Positions 39,304 through 45,724 of a stretch of 45,724 nucleotides of DNA are shown piece after piece. The notes beneath the pieces were generated by a model. It was not told the origin of the DNA and ran no database searches. It saw only the letters and a program-made list of their open reading frames with translations. The translations under genes were made by a program, and so were the position numbers. Source of the stretch: a bacterium (GTDB taxonomy: Bacteria > Hydrothermota > UBA3073 > JACQXS01); NCBI GenBank assembly GCA_030605695.1, contig JAUWHX010000089.1, positions 1 through 45,724 on the forward strand, written 5' to 3'. Each line of letters opens with the position of its first letter. The first letter of the stretch is position 1.

Positions 39304-40309
39304 AGAACTATTGCTTGCAGAGAATAAAGATGAAGAGGAATCTCTATTAAGGAAAATCATCCGAAAAGAGCCCACAAATGTTGTTGCTTGCATCAGATTG
39401 GGTAACATCTTAAGAGAAAAAGGACGCTATACAGAAGCTTTAAAACTTCACAGGGGTTCACTTACAGGAGTCCGAGATACTTCTTTGAAAAAGAAGCTTT
39501 ATGTAAATATAATAAAGGATTACATAGGAGCAGGAAACGAAGAATCTGCAATTAATTTTGCTGATGAACTGCGAAAAATAGTATCTCCTGATATTGATGA
39601 GCTTAAGTTTTTGGGCTCAATTTACGAGGACCTATCTCAATGGAAAGAGGCAATCAATTTAAAACAAAAGTTTCTAAGGTTCACAAGAAGCTCAGATGAC
39701 CGTGGGCTTGCGATTCTATATGCATTTTGGGGAGATTCATTAGCCAAGGAAGGTAATAAAAAAGAGGCATTTAAAAGATTTAAAGAAGCATTAAAGTTTG
39801 ATAAATTTTGTCTTCCCGGACTCCTTTTTATGGGAAATTTTTATTATGAGGATGGAAATGCAGATGAGGGTATTAAACTTTGGAAGAGAATTTTAGATGA
39901 TATTCCTAACTATGCTTTCCTTGCATTTGAGAGATTAGCCGATGCTTATTACACAAGACACGATTTCTCAAAGCTTGAGGCATTTTATACTTCTTTTTTA
40001 AATCAGAATCCAGAGGATGCACGAGTTTTAGTAATGCTTTCAGAGATTCACGAGAAAAAGGGTGAAGACAAAGAAGCAATTGAAATCCTTGAGCGTGCAA
40101 GAGAAATAGAACCCCGAAATATAATAATTAAAAAGAAACTTTTCAAGCTCTATTATGACAACAAACGGTATGATGATATGTTCAAAGAGGGAGAAAAGAT
40201 TGCCTCACTTGGTATCTACAGAGGTTTTAAGTGCTACAAGTGCAACACTCAACTTGAAGAGTTTAAATTCAAGTGTCCTCAATGCAACAACTGGCTCTCA
40301 ATAAGATAA
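39293..40309 (+). CDS. LapB/YciM-like TPR protein with C-terminal zinc ribbon
   Basis: 338 aa composed of tetratricopeptide repeats (for example VVACIRLGNILREKGRYTEAL, ILYAFWGDSLAKEGNKKEAF, FMGNFYYEDGNADEGIKLW). It ends in a rubredoxin-like metal site CYKCNTQLEEFKFKCPQCNNW, the same layout as E. coli LapB, where it is needed for lipopolysaccharide control. Unlike E. coli LapB, no N-terminal membrane helix is seen, so anchoring would rely on the LapA-like partner. GAGGAGA precedes the ATG at 39293; a longer frame from 39233 lies inside lapA and is unlikely. Coding region overlaps lapA by 11 bp. Involvement in LPS regulation is inferred from family and pairing. Confidence 0.84.
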   Translation: MKIEELLLAENKDEEESLLRKIIRKEPTNVVACIRLGNILREKGRYTEALKLHRGSLTGVRDTSLKKKLYVNIIKDYIGAGNEESAINFADELRKIVSPDIDELKFLGSIYEDLSQWKEAINLKQKFLRFTRSSDDRGLAILYAFWGDSLAKEGNKKEAFKRFKEALKFDKFCLPGLLFMGNFYYEDGNADEGIKLWKRILDDIPNYAFLAFERLADAYYTRHDFSKLEAFYTSFLNQNPEDARVLVMLSEIHEKKGEDKEAIEILERAREIEPRNIIIKKKLFKLYYDNKRYDDMFKEGEKIASLGIYRGFKCYKCNTQLEEFKFKCPQCNNWLSIR

Positions 40310-40357
40310 CCGACTAAAAGCTTTGGAATTCAAAGTGCAAAAAAATTAACCAGAATA

Positions 40358-40741
40358 ATGAAAGCTTATTCATGGCTACTCTTTGTATTTGTGATTGGAG
40401 TTTCAGAGGCAAAAGAGCCGTCGCGTATTACACGAGGGTTTAGATATACAGCACTTGGCTCATCCCTCCTTGCTATTGCGTCTGATGGACTTGTTGAATA
40501 TTATTATGGTAAATATAAAGATGCAGACATTCCAGAGGAATGCGAGAAATATCGTGGACGCACCCAATTCTGTGAAAATGTGCGAGAGGTGTGTATATGG
40601 ACTGCTGGGTTGAGTCTTGTGGGGTCTATTGTAGCAGAGAAATTTACAAAACCCCGTGAATCCCACGGCTTTCTTAATAAGTTCCATCTTAAATTATGTA
40701 ATAAAAAAGCCCCAGGGGTCTTAATATACTATGAAATATAA
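40358..40741 (+). CDS. Small exported or membrane protein of unknown function
   Basis: 127 aa, not recognised. A signal-like N-terminus (MKAYSWLLFVFVIGVSEAK) is followed by two moderately hydrophobic segments (YTALGSSLLAIASDGLVEY and REVCIWTAGLSLVGSIVAE) and three cysteines in the middle (ECEKYRGRTQFCENVREVC), which could form disulfides in the periplasm. The last 30 residues are basic. It overlaps the next lipoprotein gene by 11 bp and stands in the lapA-uvrC transcription unit. No Shine-Dalgarno sequence is seen before its ATG. Real coding status is supported by position, overlap and signal peptide, not by homology I can name. Confidence 0.6.
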   Translation: MKAYSWLLFVFVIGVSEAKEPSRITRGFRYTALGSSLLAIASDGLVEYYYGKYKDADIPEECEKYRGRTQFCENVREVCIWTAGLSLVGSIVAEKFTKPRESHGFLNKFHLKLCNKKAPGVLIYYEI

Positions 40742-42017
40742 ATTGCTTCTTGGAGTTCTGTTATTTATTGGATGCAATCGCAAGGATTTCCTGAATCCTA
40801 ATGACCCGATTAACTTTCCTCTAGCACCAATATTAGTTTATCCAACAGGAGATATGCTTGTTTATGATAATCCTCCAAGACTTTATTGGGTCCTATTAGA
40901 TACTTCTTTTAGTGCAGTTTATGAGGTTCAAGGTACTGAGAATAGTAATTTTGACAATCCTATATTCTCTATGATAATCTCCTCTGACGAAGACACAGTT
41001 TGCTCTTATATGCCTAAGGGACTTCTCAAAGAGCATTGTTTTTGGCGAGTAAGAGCAAAAGCAGAAGGTGCCTCTGATAATGCATGGGGGGAGTGGGCTT
41101 CTGGCTCATTCTGGGAAAGGTTTCCTCTTATTACTGAATATGTAGATATTCCCGGAGGGGATGAAATTATTATAAGAGACGACTATGCCTATATAATTGA
41201 TGATAGGACTTTTCATATTCTGGATGTATCTGACCCAGCCGAGCCTGAATTTATTGAATCTTTCACTGATTCAGCTGTTGATTGTTTTTATGATATAGAA
41301 AAAGAAGGAAACTATCTTTACTTGACTTGTCGCCCCATCCATTATCATTATCCTTATATTTATTCTCTCCGAATCTATTCAAATCCTTCTTCTCCTCAAT
41401 TTGTGGGAGCTTGCTCGCTTTATCCTTCTCCTAACTACCTTGCTATCTCATATCCTGCTGTATATATAGAGCAATACTCCAATGTAACTATCGTGGATGT
41501 ATCTGACTCAGCTAATCCTTTCGTGGCTGATTCAATAGAGGTAGATTATAGTATTCGTGGTCTTGCAGTTAAGGAAAATTATCTTATTTTATTCACCTCC
41601 TCACAAATAAAGGTATATGACATAACCGACCCATTTCATCCTTCTATCGCAAACAATTATAGTTATTCCTATATGGATGAATTTTGTATCTCAGGTGATA
41701 CATTGTTTGTCGCAGATGACTACTACCCATACAATGTTACTATCTTTGATATTTCTGCTCTTCCTGCTATTAAGAAAATGAGTTCATTTTCATCCGACTA
41801 TTCTTTCGGCGATATGTGTTTTTCAAGTAATTGTCTTGCGGGTCGGGCTGGTAGTTCTACGATATGTATTTTTGAATTAAGTGGGGCAAGGAAGCCTGAG
41901 GAGGGAAGACTTTATTGTCCCTATACTCATGGTATATCAGCAAATAAAGGTTATTTGTATTTAATTTCAAGATATGGAGGAATACAAGTTGTCAAATTAC
42001 ACGAGGGAAAATATTAA
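40731..42017 (+). CDS. LVIVD-repeat lipoprotein, first copy
   Basis: 428 aa. The signal peptide ends in lipobox LLFIGC (Cys about 15), predicting a lipoprotein. A module of about 100 residues follows with YPTGDMLVYDNPPRLYWVLLDTS and CFWRVRAKAEG, resembling an Fn3-like fold. From about residue 135 to the end are repeats of the LVIVD type (for example YAYIIDDRTFHILDVSDPAEPEFIES, VTIVDVSDSANPFVADSI, IKVYDITDPFHPSIANN), which form a beta-propeller (PF08309). Function unknown; surface or periplasmic binding role likely. The next gene starts inside its 3' end. No Shine-Dalgarno is obvious. Confidence 0.82.
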   Translation: MKYKLLLGVLLFIGCNRKDFLNPNDPINFPLAPILVYPTGDMLVYDNPPRLYWVLLDTSFSAVYEVQGTENSNFDNPIFSMIISSDEDTVCSYMPKGLLKEHCFWRVRAKAEGASDNAWGEWASGSFWERFPLITEYVDIPGGDEIIIRDDYAYIIDDRTFHILDVSDPAEPEFIESFTDSAVDCFYDIEKEGNYLYLTCRPIHYHYPYIYSLRIYSNPSSPQFVGACSLYPSPNYLAISYPAVYIEQYSNVTIVDVSDSANPFVADSIEVDYSIRGLAVKENYLILFTSSQIKVYDITDPFHPSIANNYSYSYMDEFCISGDTLFVADDYYPYNVTIFDISALPAIKKMSSFSSDYSFGDMCFSSNCLAGRAGSSTICIFELSGARKPEEGRLYCPYTHGISANKGYLYLISRYGGIQVVKLHEGKY

Positions 42018-43047
42018 ACCACAGAATATAACAGAAATTCATAGAAATTTATTGTTACCACGAGTCTCTGTTAATTTCTATAAGTCTCTATCCGTTTCTA
42101 TCTTTTTCTTTGGGCTCTTTTTTCTTGCTGGCTGTGACTTTGGGCTTGACGCTCCTTATGAAGATGCTAACGGAATTTATCTTGACTTGCTTTCAAATAC
42201 TCAAGTAAATGGTGATATCCTTCTGGTGCAAGGAGATAAAGCTTATGTGATTTACGGTCAGTCTATTACAATATTTGACATCTCAGATAAGTTAAATCCA
42301 GAGTTGGAAAATTATTATCCTCCTCTTGATGAATATATAAATAACGCAAAGATAAAAGGTTCATATATTTATGCTGTGTCTGAATATGATTCCAAGTTCA
42401 TAGTTATAAATATTAGTTCCTCCTCTCCAAAAATTGTTGGTGAACTGGAACTTGAATATGAGGGTAAGGAAGTTGAGATTGATGGCAATTATGCTTATGT
42501 TAGAGCAGATAACTATTTGCTAACAATAGATATATCCTCTCCAACTAATCCTGTGCTTGTAAATACAATTCATTTTTCATCCGGCTTATATGATTGCATA
42601 GTAGAAAATAAGGTAGGATATTTGTATTATAGGAGCAAATTAACTACTTATGATTTTTCAGACCCTACAAATCCCCTCAAGCGATTTGAAATGGGTTATT
42701 GGAGTGGGCATTTTCTTGTAAAGAACAAAGAATATCTATATGTTAAAAACAAAGGTTTTGGTGAAGAAGTAAGCAGGATAGATGTGACGAAGATAGGCAG
42801 TTCAAAAGAACTTAAATTCATCAGATGGATTGAGTTTCCTGATGACATAATAGATTTTGACTTTGATGGATATGGAGTTGCAAGTAGCAACTCTACATTA
42901 TATCTTTTGAATATTGACGACCCTTCTTATCCGTGTGTTGCTGAAAAAGTTTCAGGAGGAGGCAGTTCTCTTACAATAAAAGGAGATTACATATATTATC
43001 TCAAGGGGTCATATTTCACAATTCTCAAGGTTCAGAAGATAAAATGA
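41989..43047 (+). CDS. LVIVD-repeat lipoprotein, second copy
   Basis: 352 aa from a TTG start at 41989, chosen because GGAGG (41976-41980) lies 8 bp before it; an in-frame ATG at 41974 exists without Shine-Dalgarno. A long leader of about 45 residues precedes lipobox FFLAGC. Most of that leader and the hydrophobic core (NFYKSLSVSIFFF) is encoded by 10-bp repeats (42018-42110), so the true start could be further in and the leader may be recent. The rest is LVIVD-type propeller: QSITIFDISDKLNPELENY, LTIDISSPTNPVLVNTI, LTTYDFSDPTNPLKRF. It overlaps the first copy and, by 4 bp, the receptor gene that follows. Confidence 0.75.
   Translation: MSNYTRENIKPQNITEIHRNLLLPRVSVNFYKSLSVSIFFFGLFFLAGCDFGLDAPYEDANGIYLDLLSNTQVNGDILLVQGDKAYVIYGQSITIFDISDKLNPELENYYPPLDEYINNAKIKGSYIYAVSEYDSKFIVINISSSSPKIVGELELEYEGKEVEIDGNYAYVRADNYLLTIDISSPTNPVLVNTIHFSSGLYDCIVENKVGYLYYRSKLTTYDFSDPTNPLKRFEMGYWSGHFLVKNKEYLYVKNKGFGEEVSRIDVTKIGSSKELKFIRWIEFPDDIIDFDFDGYGVASSNSTLYLLNIDDPSYPCVAEKVSGGGSSLTIKGDYIYYLKGSYFTILKVQKIK
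42018..42110 (+). repeat. Decamer arrays encoding the second LVIVD lipoprotein leader
   Basis: Left units ACCACAGAAT, ATAACAGAAA and TTCATAGAAA (42018-42047). Right units of opposite sense: CGAGTCTCTG, TTAATTTCTA, TAAGTCTCTA, TCCGTTTCTA, TCTTTTTCTT (42061-42110). The right half gives SVNFYKSLSVSIFF, the hydrophobic core before the lipobox. Confidence 0.75.
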
Positions 43048-45164
43048 TTCTTTTCATTTTAACAGCACTTATTTCAGGAAAGGTTTATGATGCTGATACT
43101 CGGGAGCCACTTTCTCTTGTCAACTTATCCGTAATCGGCACTATTTATGGATGTAGCACAGATACTCTTGGAGAATTCTTTCTGAAAATCCCAGAAGGAG
43201 AGTACGAACTTAAAGCTACATATGTAGGATATGAAGAAAAGCTCTTATCTGTAAAAGTCTTTCCCGACAAGCCGACTAAACTAACCATTTTCCTTAAAAA
43301 GGAAGCAATTCCACTTGAAGAAGTAAAAGTATCAGGTGAGCGAATTTCTGAACCATCGTTTAGAGTGCTAAAAGCGAATGAATTAAAGCTCATCCCATTT
43401 GCGGAAATGGACTTTTTCCGAACGCTTCAGAGTTTTCCTGGAGTTACATTTATATCCGACCTCATAGGTTGGCTATATGTGCGAGGAGGAATGCCAGGAG
43501 AGAACCTCTATCTTATGGATGGAGGCGAAGTTCTCTGCCCTAACCATTATTTTGGAGTTATTTCTGCATTTAATGTAGACCTCCTTGAAGATGTGAAATT
43601 TTCCTGTGGTGGTTTCTCATCTCGTTATGGAGACAGGATGTCTTCAGTTATGGATATTACAACAAGAGATGGGCTTTTTGGAGAGGGGAAAACAAAAGTT
43701 GAAGCAGATTTACTGGAAGCAGGAATTGAGTCAGAATTCTCGGTTACTCCAACATGTTCGTATGTTTTTTCTGCAAGAAAGAATTATTTTAAAGCAGTTG
43801 CTCCCCTTATTGGAATAGAAGAAGGAATAATTCTGCCTGACTTCCAAAACTTCCAGAACAGATTGTCCTTTTCGCTTGGTAGAAACCACAAAATATCTCT
43901 GAGCAGTTTACTTGTGCGAGATGAGGCCTCGGCAGACTTCATTACATTAGATGAGGAAGCAGAAATGAGCTGGAAAAATGTGGGCAATACTTATGTATTT
44001 AACTATTGTGCTGATACATCAGACCACTCTATGAGAATAACGGGTTATCATAGTTATCTTGACAGTGATGCGTTAGGTGGCAAAACCGAAGTTAATAGAA
44101 TTAAGCGAGTCAGAAAGACAGGAATAAGACAGACAGGTGAACTAAAATTTGGGAAGAAGCATCGTGTGGGATTTGGGATTTCTGGTTCGTATGTAGATTA
44201 TTATGCAGAAAATGACTATCCTATTGAATTCATAGGGATTGACTTATGGGACCAGCATGGCAGGTATTTGTCTCTTTGTGCAGATACTTCTACATCACAA
44301 TTTGGGGCTTATTTTCTAATGAATGCCGTGCTTACAGAGAAAATCCTTCTCACTCTTGGCTCAAGATGTGACTATATCTCATTAACCCAAGAGAAAACTT
44401 TAAGTCCGAGATTTAGACTTTCATATTCTTGGGACCCCAAGACTTCTTTGTTCTTGGCTTGGGGACATTATTACCAGTTTCAAGATTTTGAATTTCTGGA
44501 ATTTAATCCTAATTTCGTATCGGCTTATGCAAATCATTATATCCTGGGGATGGAAAGAAACTTCGGTGAAGATTGGACAGGAAAACTTGAACTCTATGAA
44601 AAAAGAATTAACAACTTGGCATTTATAAATGTGAAAAATGAGATAGCAGATAACTCTGGTTATGGATTTGCAAGAGGTATAGAGATGTTTTTGAGGAAAT
44701 CATTTGCGAATAACTTTTTTGGATGGATATCTTGTGCTTTTTCAAAATCAAGGAGAACAGGACTTTTTAATAATGCATTAACTGATTTTGATGCAGACCA
44801 ACCAGTAGCGATAAATATAATAGCAGTTTATACTTTTGGAAAAGACTATACATTAAGCACTACTTACAGTCATACATCAGGAACTCCTTATACACCAGTT
44901 GCAGGCTATATCTGGTACTATAACGGGTGGAAACCTGTTCCAGGACCAAGAAACTCTGCTCGCTATCCTTCTTATGACAGATTAGATATAAGATTTGAAA
45001 AAGGATTTAATATATTCAATGTTAGTGGGGATTTTTATTTTTCTGTGCTTAATGTTTTTCAACATCGGAATGTGCAGGTTTATTCATACGAAGAAAATCA
45101 TCGCCAACCTGTTTATATGTTGCCAAGACTTGCCTTTTTTGGTGTCAAATTTAGAATTCTCTGA
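43044..45164 (+). CDS. TonB-dependent receptor, short form, with carboxypeptidase-regulatory-like domain
   Basis: 706 aa outer-membrane receptor. A brief hydrophobic N-terminus (MILFILTALIS) passes at once into the CarboxypepD-reg-like domain GKVYDADTREPLSLVNLSVIG to LTIFLKKEA (about 12-92). LEEVKVSGERI is a TonB-box-like segment. The plug (about 110-215) contains FFRTLQSFPGVTF, LYVRGGMPGENLYLMDGGEVL and GGFSSRYGDRMSSVMDITTRDG. The remaining 490 residues form a barrel, ending GVKFRIL. The signal peptide is very short, so the annotated start may be late or export atypical. It overlaps the LVIVD lipoprotein upstream and uvrC downstream, so receptor and propeller lipoproteins are probably made together. 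Confidence 0.9.
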   Translation: MILFILTALISGKVYDADTREPLSLVNLSVIGTIYGCSTDTLGEFFLKIPEGEYELKATYVGYEEKLLSVKVFPDKPTKLTIFLKKEAIPLEEVKVSGERISEPSFRVLKANELKLIPFAEMDFFRTLQSFPGVTFISDLIGWLYVRGGMPGENLYLMDGGEVLCPNHYFGVISAFNVDLLEDVKFSCGGFSSRYGDRMSSVMDITTRDGLFGEGKTKVEADLLEAGIESEFSVTPTCSYVFSARKNYFKAVAPLIGIEEGIILPDFQNFQNRLSFSLGRNHKISLSSLLVRDEASADFITLDEEAEMSWKNVGNTYVFNYCADTSDHSMRITGYHSYLDSDALGGKTEVNRIKRVRKTGIRQTGELKFGKKHRVGFGISGSYVDYYAENDYPIEFIGIDLWDQHGRYLSLCADTSTSQFGAYFLMNAVLTEKILLTLGSRCDYISLTQEKTLSPRFRLSYSWDPKTSLFLAWGHYYQFQDFEFLEFNPNFVSAYANHYILGMERNFGEDWTGKLELYEKRINNLAFINVKNEIADNSGYGFARGIEMFLRKSFANNFFGWISCAFSKSRRTGLFNNALTDFDADQPVAINIIAVYTFGKDYTLSTTYSHTSGTPYTPVAGYIWYYNGWKPVPGPRNSARYPSYDRLDIRFEKGFNIFNVSGDFYFSVLNVFQHRNVQVYSYEENHRQPVYMLPRLAFFGVKFRIL

Positions 45165-45724
45165 TGCCAGTTCCACCGGCAAACCATATCCCACAAAAAC
45201 CAGGGGTTTATTTGATGAAGGATAAGAATGGAAAAATTATATATGTTGGTAAAGCAAAGTCTCTTAAAGATAGAATCCGTTCATATTTTACAACTCCATA
45301 TTCTCCCAAAGAGCGTATTCTTAAATCAAAAATCGAGAGTGTAGATTATATTGTTACGAACTCAGAGATTGAAGCTCTGGTTTTGGAGGCTAATCTGATA
45401 AAACTTCATCTGCCTCATTATAATATTCGGCTTAAAGATGACAAAAAATATCCATACATAAAAGTAACCACACAAGAAGCGTTTCCTCGTGTTTTCCCAA
45501 CAAGGGATTTAAGAAATAGGAGTGCTATTTATTTTGGTCCATACACGAATGCAAGAACTATGAAACGGGCTCTTAAATCAGCGACTAATATATTTCCGAT
45601 AAGAATTTGCAAGGGCAAATTACCCTCCCGTGTCTGTCTTGCTTATCATATAGGAAAATGCCCTGCTCCTTGTGAAAATAAAATATCTAAAGAAGAGTAT
45701 GGAGACATTATACAGGAACTTATT
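45164..45724 (+). CDS. uvrC: UvrC nucleotide-excision repair endonuclease, N-terminal part
   Basis: 187 codons to the window edge. The GIY-YIG domain lies at residues about 12-90 (PGVYLMKDKNGKIIYVGKAKSLKDRI, then SEIEALVLEANLIKLHLPHYNIRLKDDKKYPYIK). YFGPYTNARTMKRAL and the cysteine cluster RICKGKLPSRVCLAYHIGKCPAPC follow, all specific for UvrC. It makes the 3' incision in damaged DNA together with UvrB. ATG overlaps the receptor stop (TGATG), an unusual operon partner for a DNA repair gene. C-terminal half not in the window. Confidence 0.96.
   Translation, partial: MPVPPANHIPQKPGVYLMKDKNGKIIYVGKAKSLKDRIRSYFTTPYSPKERILKSKIESVDYIVTNSEIEALVLEANLIKLHLPHYNIRLKDDKKYPYIKVTTQEAFPRVFPTRDLRNRSAIYFGPYTNARTMKRALKSATNIFPIRICKGKLPSRVCLAYHIGKCPAPCENKISKEEYGDIIQELI

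Overview
The window is an AT-rich stretch of a Gram-negative-type bacterial chromosome. The outer-membrane machinery includes TonB-dependent receptors with an N-terminal carboxypeptidase-regulatory-like domain, ExbB/ExbD/TonB, a PorV-like barrel, secreted proteins with a type IX-secretion-like C-terminal domain (PNPF/PNPV), and a LapA/LapB pair. This fits the FCB superphylum or a neighbouring candidate phylum such as WOR-3/Stahlbacteria. That assignment is inference; no rRNA is present to settle it.

Layout. 1-7 kb: MFS transporter (cut by the left edge, minus strand), then a plus-strand run cca, yggS, ddl, a DUF4015-type protein, mnmA and a cysteine/cystathionine synthase. 7-9.3 kb: a secreted sorting-domain protein facing coaE. 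9.5-15 kb (minus): a likely operon of an MBL-fold hydrolase, a beta-propeller lipoprotein, a WbqC-like protein and polA. 15.2-18.1 kb: clpC, then tRNA-Cys. 18.1-23.3 kb (minus): argS, a DUF2520 oxidoreductase, recG and a two-ACT-domain protein. 23.5-37.7 kb (plus): exbB, exbD, exbD, tonB, a TonB receptor, a large secreted protein, an NHL lipoprotein, a PorV-like protein and an Asp-box secreted protein, closed by a strong terminator. 37.8-38.9 kb: dnaN (minus). 39-45.7 kb (plus): lapA, lapB, a small unknown protein, two LVIVD lipoproteins, a second TonB receptor and uvrC (cut by the right edge), many overlapping.

The genes fall into two themes: housekeeping (tRNA maturation and charging, DNA replication and repair, cofactor and cell-wall synthesis, protein quality control) and envelope export/uptake. 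The two TonB receptor loci both pair a receptor with beta-propeller lipoproteins.

The most striking feature is a layer of short degenerate repeats that ignores gene boundaries. Arrays of 7-, 8- and 10-bp units fill several intergenic gaps and also sit in frame inside cca, mnmA, coaE, recG, argS and a secreted protein. Pyrimidine-rich arrays encode the hydrophobic export signals of at least four consecutive envelope proteins, and a 10-bp array does so for a fifth. A second layer is a family of perfect or near-perfect palindromes with GTAGGGG/CCCCTAC ends. Two lie in frame inside genes and one supplies the clpC stop codon. Sigma-70-like promoters with a 16-bp spacer recur, and several place the -10 box only 6-9 nt before a start codon that lacks a Shine-Dalgarno sequence, suggesting leaderless mRNAs.
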